From Streptomyces sp. NBC_01803 (GTDB lineage: Bacteria > Actinomycetota > Actinomycetes > Streptomycetales > Streptomycetaceae): a stretch of 64,000 nt of DNA. Shown in pieces: positions 46,883-54,077 of the stretch (position 1 is its first letter; each line of letters opens with the position of its first letter). The stretch covers positions 4,200,501 to 4,264,500 of the forward strand of contig NZ_CP109073.1 of the NCBI RefSeq assembly GCF_035917415.1. Reading direction: 5' to 3'. The translations under genes and the position numbers were made by a program. The notes below the pieces were generated by a model. It ran no database searches. It was not told where the DNA came from and saw nothing but the letters and a program-made list of their open reading frames with translations.

Positions 46883-48604
46883 CTACGCGGGCGGCGTCTC
46901 GCGCAGTTCCCGGCGCAGCATCTTCCCGACCTGGCCGCGCGGCAGCGACGAGCCGCGGAACTCCATCAGCGCCGGCACCTTGTAGGCGGGCAGCCGGGCC
47001 GCGCAGTGCTCGATCAGCGCTGACCTGCTCACCGCCTGGCCGCCCTCCATCACCACCACCGCCCGTACCACCTGGCCCAGGCCCCGGTCCGCCGGGTTCG
47101 GCGCGCCGATCACCGCCGCCTCGCGCACCGCCGGGTGCTCGCACAGCACCCGTTCGATCTCGGACGGGAAGACCTGCGCCCCGGCCATGTGGATCACGTC
47201 CACGCTCCGGTCGATGAGCGTGACGAAGCCGTCCGGGCTCATCACGGCGATGTCCCCGGTCCTCAGCCAGCCGTCGCGCAGCCTCCCCGCCGTGGCCCGG
47301 GGATCGTTCCAGTACCCGGCGAACACCTGCGGCCCGCGCACCAGGAGTTCGCCCGCCTCGCCGGGCCCGGCGTCGGTCGCCGGGTCGTCCTCGCGGGTGA
47401 TGCGGATCTCGGTGCCCGGCAGCGGGATGCCGACGGTGCCGGGCCTGGCGTTGGCGTTCAGCGGATTGACCAGCACCACGGGGGCGGCCTCGGTGAGCCC
47501 GTAGCTCTCCACCAGCCGGGCCCGCCCCACCTCGCCGAACCGGCTCACCGCGTCCGGCGACAGCCGCAGCGCGCCGGACACGCAGCCGCGCAGCGTCCGC
47601 AGCGCCTCCAACTCCCGGGGTGGACGGGCGAGCAGGTCCTCGAAGACCGGCGGCGTCGCGTGCAGCAGCGTCGGCTTCCAGCGGCGCGCGGCGCGCAGCA
47701 GCCGGCCGGTGTCCGGCGCGGGCAGCAACACCGTGCGGGCGCCGTTCAGGATTCCGGCGCCCAGGCTCAGCGTCAGGCCGTAGACGTGGGAGAACGGCAG
47801 CACCGCGAGCGTCGTCTCCCGCTTGCCGCGCAGCGGGGCGTGCCACGCCTCGACCTGGTGCGCGTTGGCGAGCAGGTTCCGGTGGGTGAGCACCACGCCC
47901 TTGGGGGCGCCGGTGGTCCCGCCCGTGTACTGGAGCACGGCCATGTCGTCCGGCCGCGCCGGGGCCGGCTCCCCGGCCGCCTCGCCCAGTGGCGCGTGCC
48001 GGGCCACCTCATGCCACGGGATCGTGTCCAGGCCGCGCGGCACCCCCGGCGAGAAGCGCCTGCGCGCCGCGCGGGACCTGGCCAGCGGGAGCCGCAGGAC
48101 CAGCCTCAGCCGGATCGGCAGCGCCTCGTCCAGCGAGGTGCTGATGACGTGCTTGAGCGCGGTGTGCCGCAGCACGGGCCGCACCTTGGGCAGCGCGCCC
48201 TCGACGACGACGGCGGCCACCGCGCCGCTGTCGGCGAGCTGGTGCCGCAGCTCCCGCTCGCTCAGCTGCGGGCCGACCGGCACGGCGACCGCGCCGATCC
48301 GCAGCGCGGCGAAGAACGTGACCACGAACTGTGGGCAGTTGGGGAGCACCAGCGCCACCCGGTCGCCGGGCGAGACGCCCAGGTCACGCAGGCCGGCGGC
48401 GAAACGGTCGACCGCGCGCCGCAACGCGCCGTAGCTCACCCGCCGCCCGAAGAAGACCAGCGCGGTCCGGCCGCCGTACGCCCGTGCCGCGTCGTCCAGC
48501 AGTGAGTAAAGAAGAGCGTCCGGTATTCGGACGTCGTGCGGGACCCCGGCCGGATAGAACTGCAGCCAGGGCGCGTTGTCCGCCCGCCTTCCGGACTCCG
48601 GCAT
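46883..48604 (-). CDS. Long-chain fatty acid-CoA ligase
   Basis: The 573-residue protein starts at ATG 48604, with GGAG 7 nt upstream. It has the P-loop LQYTGGTTGAPKGVVLTHRN, the adenine motif SYGLTEAAPV, DGWLRTGDIAVM and the C-terminal catalytic Lys in GQVGKMLRREL. The N-terminal WLQFYPAGVPHDV resembles FadD-type long-chain ligases. A basic segment at about 163-190 (RLRLVLRLPLARSRAARRRF) could contact the membrane. It is the third adenylating enzyme within 16 kb and could supply acyl-CoA to the lipid locus. Confidence 0.9.
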   Translation of the reverse strand: MPESGRRADNAPWLQFYPAGVPHDVRIPDALLYSLLDDAARAYGGRTALVFFGRRVSYGALRRAVDRFAAGLRDLGVSPGDRVALVLPNCPQFVVTFFAALRIGAVAVPVGPQLSERELRHQLADSGAVAAVVVEGALPKVRPVLRHTALKHVISTSLDEALPIRLRLVLRLPLARSRAARRRFSPGVPRGLDTIPWHEVARHAPLGEAAGEPAPARPDDMAVLQYTGGTTGAPKGVVLTHRNLLANAHQVEAWHAPLRGKRETTLAVLPFSHVYGLTLSLGAGILNGARTVLLPAPDTGRLLRAARRWKPTLLHATPPVFEDLLARPPRELEALRTLRGCVSGALRLSPDAVSRFGEVGRARLVESYGLTEAAPVVLVNPLNANARPGTVGIPLPGTEIRITREDDPATDAGPGEAGELLVRGPQVFAGYWNDPRATAGRLRDGWLRTGDIAVMSPDGFVTLIDRSVDVIHMAGAQVFPSEIERVLCEHPAVREAAVIGAPNPADRGLGQVVRAVVVMEGGQAVSRSALIEHCAARLPAYKVPALMEFRGSSLPRGQVGKMLRRELRETPPA

Positions 48605-48899
48605 CTTCCGTCTCCGTCCCCTCTGACCTGGCCCGCGACCTCGTCAGCAGCATGACCAGCAGACGATGATCGCGCACCGACGGCCCCCGGGTCTTGTCAT
48701 CCACGCGCGGGGGCGGACCCGCGGATTGTGCGTCCTATGACTATCAACCCGGGACGGGTGGTCCACACCCGGCGGGCCACGATCGCGCGGAGGGGGAGGC
48801 GGGTCGTGGACGTCCCGCGACATCGCGGACCCCGGATGCTGTGAGGGTTGCCCCGCCGGGCGTGGCAGCCCGCCCGTGTTCTCGGCGAAATGCGGTGAT

Positions 48900-48926
48900 T
48901 TGACATGTTCTACCCGCTGGTACCGT
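48900..48926 (+). promoter_or_regulatory. Likely promoter of the amidase gene
   Basis: TTGACA at 48900-48905 is followed after 15 bp by TACCGT at 48921-48926. Transcription from here would start downstream of the GTG at 48925 and supports the GTG at 48991 as translation start. Confidence 0.4.
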
Positions 48927-48990
48927 GAACTCCGCTGATCCATCGGGCTGTTTCGAGCCGCTCGAACAAGAGAAGAGAAAGGCGGCGCGA

Positions 48991-51636
48991 GTGAAGCCGC
49001 GTAACCCACGTGCGCGAAGGACGCTGAGCGTCAAGGCCCGCGTGTATCTGACGGTGGCGGCGGTGGCCGCGGCGGGCGCCGGAGTGGTCACGGTCGCCGT
49101 CGCCGACCCCTCCGCCGACCCCTCCGCGTCATCCGGACACGGCTCCGGCGGCCCGCCGGTCACCGAGCGCCCGGCCACGCTGCACAGCGTGCGGCTGGAG
49201 GACCGGGGAGCGGCCGAACGCGGGGTCGCCAGCCGCGACACCGAGCCGTTCAGCAGTGTGGGCATATCGTGGCCGGACTCGGCCGCCGAGCTGGACGGCC
49301 GCGTCGAGGTCCGGGTCCGCAGCGCGGTGACGGGGGAGTGGACGGACTGGCAGCCGCTGGACGCCGACAGCGAGGCCCCCGAGACCGAGGAGGGCCGGGA
49401 GAGCGAGGCCCGCGGCGGCACCCACCCGCACTGGGTGGGCGAGTCCGACGGCGTCGAGGCCCGCGTGGTGGCGGACGACGGCACCGCCTCGGGACTCCCG
49501 GAGGGCATGCGGCTCGACCTGATCGACCCGGGCGTCACCGAGGACGAGGTCGAACAGGCCGTCGACCCGGCCGCCCCGACCCGGCTCACCAGCGCCACCA
49601 CGACCGCCGCCACCTCGGAGAACGTGGCCCCCGAGATCGAGATCGAGACCGAGGCCGAGATCGAGACCGAGGCCCTCGCCGGCGAGGCACCCACGGCCCC
49701 CGCGTCGACCGTCACCCGGCCCGCGATCGTCCCTCGCTCCGGCTGGGGCGCCGACGAGTCGATGGTCGAGGAGCCCTCCGGCTACATCGAGCGGATCGAC
49801 ACGGCCTTCGTCCACCACACCACGGACGACAACGCCTACAGCTGCGCCGACGCCCCCGCGATCATCCGGTCGATCATGCAATACCACGTGCAGTCGCTGG
49901 GCTGGAACGACATCGGCTACAACTTCCTGGTCGACAAGTGCGGCACGGTCTACGAGGGTCGCAGCGGCGGCACCGACCTGCCGGTCATGGGCGCCCACAC
50001 CTACGGCTTCAACAGCTACTCCACCGGCATCGCCGTCATCGGCAACTTCGCGACCGACGGCACGCCCACCCGCGTGATCACCGACGCCGTCGCCCGCGTC
50101 GCCGCCTGGAAGCTCGGCCAGTACGGGGTGAGCCCGACCGGCTCGGTCACCCTCACCGCCATGGGCGACACCGGGGTGTGGGAGGAGGGCGAGCAGGCCA
50201 CGCTCCGCACCGTCTCCGGCCACCGCGACGCCTTCGCCACCGAGTGCCCCGGCGACACCCTCTACGCCCGGCTCGACGAGATCCGCCGCTTCGCGGCGAG
50301 TCCGGCCGCGAGCTCCGCCACGCCCACCGCCGACGTCAACGGCGACGGCCTCACCGACCTGCTGACCGCCACCCCGTCCCAGACCGTGAACGGCTACACC
50401 TGGGCCGGCGCGGTGCACATCGTGCCCGGCGGCGTGGACGGCCCGGTCGGCGCCGCCCGGATCAGCCTCAGCCAGTCCAGCGGGGGCATCATCAGCGCCT
50501 CCCAGCAGGGCGACTCCTGGGGCGCGGCCACCGCCTACGGCGACGTGAACGGCGACGGCTACGCCGACCTCGTCGTCGGCGCCCCCGGCGAGGACGCCAC
50601 CGGCTACGCGGACGCGGGCGCGGTCACCGTCGTGTACGGCCCCGGCCTGAACGACAGCGCGCTCCTCGCCGCCCCGGCCGGCAGCCTGGCCGCCGGCGCC
50701 CGGCTCGGCTCGGCCGTCGCGGTCGGCGACTTCGACAGCGACGGCACGGCCGATGTCTTCACCGCCTCCCGGCAGGGACCGGCGGGCTGGTGGGCGTTCG
50801 ACGTCGCGGACGGCACCTCGGCCGGCGGCCCGCTCGCCACCGGCGCGGCCGGAGCCGTCACCAACCTCGACGCCACCAGCGGCGACTTCAACCGCGACGG
50901 TTACGCGGACGTCGTCGTCAACCACCGGGACGCCGACGGCAAGGACCGGCTGACCCTCCACAAGGGCTCGGCCGACGGCCTCACCGCGGGCACCCTGCTC
51001 AGCAGCCCGGGCGGCCGTTCCGTCGCCACGGGCGACACCGACGCCGACGGCTACGACGACCTGGTCGTCGGCCAGCCGGACGCCGTGCGCGGCGGCCAGG
51101 TGACCGTGATCCGCGGTGCCTCCGGCGGCTTCACCGGCACCGGCAAGAAGGTCGTCCACCAGGACACCTCCGGCGTCCCCGGCGGCGCCGAGTCGGGCGA
51201 CGGCATGGGGTACTCGGTCACGGCCGGCGACTACGACCTCGACGGCTACGCCGACGTCCTCGCCGGCCTGCCCGGCGAGGACATCACCCGCGACGGGACC
51301 AACCGTTCCAACGCGGGCGCGGCGCTCCTGCTGCGCGGCTCCGCCTCGGGCTTGACCGCCTCGGGCGCCACGAGCCTGACCCAGGACACCGCCGGGGTCC
51401 CCGGCTCCACCGAGTCCGGCGACCGGCTCGGCTCGTCGGTGCTGCTCGCCGACCTCTCCGGTTGGGGCCGCGGGGACCTGGCGATCGGCGCGGAGGGCGA
51501 GGACGCCGCCAACGGCGTGATCCTCCAGATCGACTCCGGCGGCTCGGGCCTGCTCCTGTCCGGCGGCGTCAACTACGGCCGCGGCACCCTGGGCACCCCC
51601 ACCGGGGTCAAGATCGGGTGGTCCCTGACCCCCTGA
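48991..51636 (+). CDS. Exported N-acetylmuramoyl-L-alanine amidase with FG-GAP repeats
   Basis: The GTG at 48991 (GAAAGG about 9 nt upstream) gives 881 residues with a basic n-region and a hydrophobic signal segment (18-38). A roughly 200-residue spacer with Glu-rich repeats (EIEIETEAEIETEA) follows. The PGRP/amidase_2 domain is at about 245-437 with zinc ligands His275 or His276, His411 in SGHRD and Cys419 in ECPG. The C-terminal 420 residues hold at least six FG-GAP/VCBS-like repeats with D-x-N/D-x-D-G motifs (DVNGDGLTD, DVNGDGYAD, DFNRDGYAD, DYDLDGYAD), a calcium-binding beta-propeller. It likely cleaves peptidoglycan cross-bridges outside the cell. A terminator hairpin follows. Confidence 0.92.
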   Translation: MKPRNPRARRTLSVKARVYLTVAAVAAAGAGVVTVAVADPSADPSASSGHGSGGPPVTERPATLHSVRLEDRGAAERGVASRDTEPFSSVGISWPDSAAELDGRVEVRVRSAVTGEWTDWQPLDADSEAPETEEGRESEARGGTHPHWVGESDGVEARVVADDGTASGLPEGMRLDLIDPGVTEDEVEQAVDPAAPTRLTSATTTAATSENVAPEIEIETEAEIETEALAGEAPTAPASTVTRPAIVPRSGWGADESMVEEPSGYIERIDTAFVHHTTDDNAYSCADAPAIIRSIMQYHVQSLGWNDIGYNFLVDKCGTVYEGRSGGTDLPVMGAHTYGFNSYSTGIAVIGNFATDGTPTRVITDAVARVAAWKLGQYGVSPTGSVTLTAMGDTGVWEEGEQATLRTVSGHRDAFATECPGDTLYARLDEIRRFAASPAASSATPTADVNGDGLTDLLTATPSQTVNGYTWAGAVHIVPGGVDGPVGAARISLSQSSGGIISASQQGDSWGAATAYGDVNGDGYADLVVGAPGEDATGYADAGAVTVVYGPGLNDSALLAAPAGSLAAGARLGSAVAVGDFDSDGTADVFTASRQGPAGWWAFDVADGTSAGGPLATGAAGAVTNLDATSGDFNRDGYADVVVNHRDADGKDRLTLHKGSADGLTAGTLLSSPGGRSVATGDTDADGYDDLVVGQPDAVRGGQVTVIRGASGGFTGTGKKVVHQDTSGVPGGAESGDGMGYSVTAGDYDLDGYADVLAGLPGEDITRDGTNRSNAGAALLLRGSASGLTASGATSLTQDTAGVPGSTESGDRLGSSVLLADLSGWGRGDLAIGAEGEDAANGVILQIDSGGSGLLLSGGVNYGRGTLGTPTGVKIGWSLTP

Positions 51637-51655
51637 CGTTCCCTCGCACGGGGAA

Positions 51656-51695
51656 GAGCCGTCGGCGCGCGTGTCGCGTGCCGGCGGCTCCTTTC
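51656..51695 (+). terminator. Terminator hairpin after the amidase gene
   Basis: GAGCCGTCGGC (51656-51666) can pair with GCCGGCGGCTC (51680-51690) with one mismatch across a 13-nt loop, followed by CTTTC. Confidence 0.6.
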
Positions 51696-51866
51696 GCGCC
51701 CGGCGGGTCAGGGCTGGGCCACGGGCGCGTCTGTGGCCGCCCCTGCGTCGTGGGGCCCCACCGCCAGCACCTGCCGCGGCGCGGGCGCGGGCACGGGCGC
51801 GGGTGAGCCCAGAGGCGGAACTCCGCCCACCGCGCGAACACCGCCCGCGGACGACGCAGCGCCTTG

Positions 51867-51887
51867 CGAATCTCATAAAAAAATTCG
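51867..51887. promoter_or_regulatory. AT-rich inverted repeat upstream of the GntR gene
   Basis: CGAAT, 11 bp and ATTCG form a perfect inverted repeat in an AT-rich patch, unusual for this window. It sits 57-77 bp before the GntR start and could be its own operator. Confidence 0.35.
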
Positions 51888-51931
51888 AAACCCATCAGAT
51901 GCGAAACTCCCGGAAGCTTTCGCAGCCCTGC

Positions 51932-51937
51932 TACGTT
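51932..51937 (+). promoter_or_regulatory. Leaderless -10 box of the GntR gene
   Basis: TACGTT ends 6 nt before the ATG at 51944, and no Shine-Dalgarno sequence is present. This is the usual arrangement for leaderless transcripts in actinobacteria. Confidence 0.45.
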
Positions 51938-51943
51938 GACGCC

Positions 51944-52681
51944 ATGGTCAAGAACGGCAACGGCACCACCCGCGCCGGGCAGCTCTACGCCCGGCTGCGC
52001 GCCGACATCCTGGGCGGCCGTCTCCTTCCCGGGCAGCGGCTGAAGTTCCCCGAGCTGTGCGCGCGTTACGGCACCAGCGTGGGGGCCGCCCGCGAGGCGC
52101 TGACCCGGCTGATGGCCGAGGGGTTCGTCACCGGCCAGTCGCACCAGGGGTTCTCGGTCACGCCCCTCTCCTACGAGGACCTGGCCGATCTGATCTTAGC
52201 CAGGACCGAGATCGAGTCAGCCGTCCTGCGGCTCTCGGTCCTCGACGGCGACATGCGGTGGGAGGCCCGTCTCGTCGCCGCCCTCCACGTGCTGGACCGC
52301 ACGCCCTTCTTCGACCCCGACGACGCCGATCACCCGTCCGACGAGTGGGCGACGGCCCACGCCGCGTTCCACCTCGCCCTCCTCGACGGCTGCCGCAACC
52401 GCCGGATGCTCTCCATCGCCCGCGCGCTGCGCGAGGAGGCCGAGCTGTACCTCCACTGGTCGGTCTCCTTCGGGCAGGAGCCGCACCGCGACATCGTCGG
52501 CGAGCACCGCGATCTGCTGGCCGCCGCCGTCGCCCGCGACGCCGACCTGGCCGCCCGGCTGCTGCGCGAGCACATCGCGCACACCGCCCGCCTGCTCATC
52601 CGGGGCGCCGTGGACGCCCCGCCGGAGCCGGAGCCGGAGCCGGCGGCGTCCGCGCTCGCCGACGCCGCCCCTGAGGTCTGA
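51944..52681 (+). CDS. GntR-family (FCD-type) transcriptional regulator with a TTA codon
   Basis: The 245-residue protein has an N-terminal winged helix (about 8-72: AGQLYARLRADILGGRLLPGQRL, then CARYGTSVGAAREALTRLMAEGFVT) and a helical FCD ligand domain with acidic and His metal ligands (DEWATAHAAFHLAL, EHRDLL, EHIAHT). Codon 85 is TTA (52196-52198), so translation may need the bldA tRNA and be limited to late growth. The message looks leaderless. The C-terminal tail is a PEPEPEP repeat. Genes of both neighbours (amidase, conservon) are possible targets. Confidence 0.9.
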   Translation: MVKNGNGTTRAGQLYARLRADILGGRLLPGQRLKFPELCARYGTSVGAAREALTRLMAEGFVTGQSHQGFSVTPLSYEDLADLILARTEIESAVLRLSVLDGDMRWEARLVAALHVLDRTPFFDPDDADHPSDEWATAHAAFHLALLDGCRNRRMLSIARALREEAELYLHWSVSFGQEPHRDIVGEHRDLLAAAVARDADLAARLLREHIAHTARLLIRGAVDAPPEPEPEPAASALADAAPEV

Positions 52682-52703
52682 CGGCGCCGCGCACCGCCCC
52701 GGG

Positions 52704-53285
52704 TCAGGCCGCGGCCGTGCGTAGGACGTGGTGCAGGAGGGTCAGCAGGACCTCCTTCGTGGACGCGCGGTCGCGCGCGTCGCACAGCGTGATCGGCGTG
52801 CCGGGGGTGAGGTCGAGTGCCGCGCCGATGTCGGCGAGCGCCGCGACCTGGTGCCCGTCGAAGCAGTTCACCGCGACGACGAACGGGATGCCCCGGTGCT
52901 CGAAGAAGTCGACGGCCGCGAAGCTGACGTCCAGACGGCGCGCGTCGACGAGGACCACGGCGCCCAGCGCGCCACGGGCGAGGTCGTCCCACATGAACCA
53001 GAAACGGTTCTGGCCCGGCGTGCCGAAGAGGTAGACGATCATCTCGCGATCGATCGTGATGCGGCCGAAGTCCATCGCGACCGTGGTCGTCGTCTTCCCC
53101 TCGACGCCGGCGAGGTCGTCCACGCCCGCGCTCGTCGCGGTGATCAGCTCCTCGGTGCGCAGCGGCGCGATCTCGCTGACGGAGGCGACCAACGTGGTCT
53201 TGCCGACGCCGAAGCCGCCCGCGATGACGATCTTGCCCGTCGCCGCGTCCGGGCTGGGGACGAGCTCAGAGCCTGCGGATGCCAT
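52704..53285 (-). CDS. cvnD: Conservon GTPase CvnD
   Basis: The 193-residue small GTPase of the conservon type has P-loop GFGVGKTT (24-31), a DxxG-like segment and NCFDG in the G4 position (N-C-F-D rather than NKxD). In conservons it works with the kinase-like CvnA at the membrane and resembles G-protein switches. Start ATG 53285 overlaps the cvnC stop by 20 bp. No cytochrome P450 gene (cvnE) follows. Confidence 0.92.
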   Translation of the reverse strand: MASAGSELVPSPDAATGKIVIAGGFGVGKTTLVASVSEIAPLRTEELITATSAGVDDLAGVEGKTTTTVAMDFGRITIDREMIVYLFGTPGQNRFWFMWDDLARGALGAVVLVDARRLDVSFAAVDFFEHRGIPFVVAVNCFDGHQVAALADIGAALDLTPGTPITLCDARDRASTKEVLLTLLHHVLRTAAA

Positions 53286-53637
53286 CGATCACCGCCTGGA
53301 GGAATCGGACGTCCGACGCGGTCGAGGCGTCGGGGGAGGACAGGACGATCAGCTCGTGGTCGAGAAGGTCGCCGAGCAGGATCTTGACGACGCAGACCGG
53401 CAGGGCGAGATGCGCGGCGACCTCCACCACGGCGGTCGGCGTGCGGCACAGGGCCAGGGTCCTGAGCTGTTCCGGCTGGAGCCGGATCGCGCGGCCGGGC
53501 AGCCGGACGGTGCTGACCAGGGAGATCAGCTCGATGTCCGGCCGGCTGGGCTGGGTGCGGCCCCGGGTGAGGGCGTAGGGGCGGACCATCGGCCCGCTCC
53601 GCTCCTCGTCCCAGGAGTCCTCCGACCAGTGCGTCAT
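53266..53637 (-). CDS. cvnC: Conservon DUF742 protein CvnC
   Basis: The 123-residue DUF742 protein has the MVRPYALTRGRT motif near the N-terminus (about 17-28) and a winged-helix-like part (TAVVEVAAHLALPVCVVKILLGDLLDHELI). Start and stop overlap with cvnB (ATGA) and cvnD (20 bp), the usual conservon arrangement. It probably links the roadblock protein to the GTPase. Confidence 0.92.
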   Translation of the reverse strand: MTHWSEDSWDEERSGPMVRPYALTRGRTQPSRPDIELISLVSTVRLPGRAIRLQPEQLRTLALCRTPTAVVEVAAHLALPVCVVKILLGDLLDHELIVLSSPDASTASDVRFLQAVIDGIRRL

Positions 53638-54077
53638 CCAGGCTCACCGCCCGCGGCGTCCGCCCGCCGCCCGTTCTCCGGGACCCGGGGCGGGGCCGTG
53701 AGGAAGGTGCCCACCTGCCGGACGAGCAGGGTCATCTCGTAGGCGATCGTCCCGATGTCGACGGCCGAGGTGGCCAGGGCGGCGAGCCGGGCGCCGCTTC
53801 CGGCGGCGGTGACGAAGAGGAACAGGTCGTCCATCTCGATCATCGTCTGGCGCACCGCGCCGCCCTCGAAGTGGCGGCTGGTGCCTTGGGCGAGGGACTG
53901 CAATCCCGAGGCGATGGCGGACAGTTGCTCGGCGTCGTCCCGGGCCAGCGAGGCGGAGGCGCCGACCAGCAGACCGTCCTCGGACAGCACGATGGCGTGC
54001 AGGGTGCCGGGCGTCTTGGCCACCAGACGGTCCAGCAGCCAGCTCAGCCCGCCCTCACCGGCTTGGGTCGCCGTCAT
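53634..54077 (-). CDS. cvnB: Conservon roadblock/LC7 protein CvnB
   Basis: The 147-residue roadblock/LC7-domain protein contains LDRLVAKTPGTLHAIVLSEDGLLVGAS and a central helix with ARDDAEQLSAIASGLQSLA. Such proteins act on small GTPases (MglB-like) and likely stimulate CvnD. It starts inside the 3' end of cvnA by 23 bp. Confidence 0.92.
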   Translation of the reverse strand: MTATQAGEGGLSWLLDRLVAKTPGTLHAIVLSEDGLLVGASASLARDDAEQLSAIASGLQSLAQGTSRHFEGGAVRQTMIEMDDLFLFVTAAGSGARLAALATSAVDIGTIAYEMTLLVRQVGTFLTAPPRVPENGRRADAAGGEPG

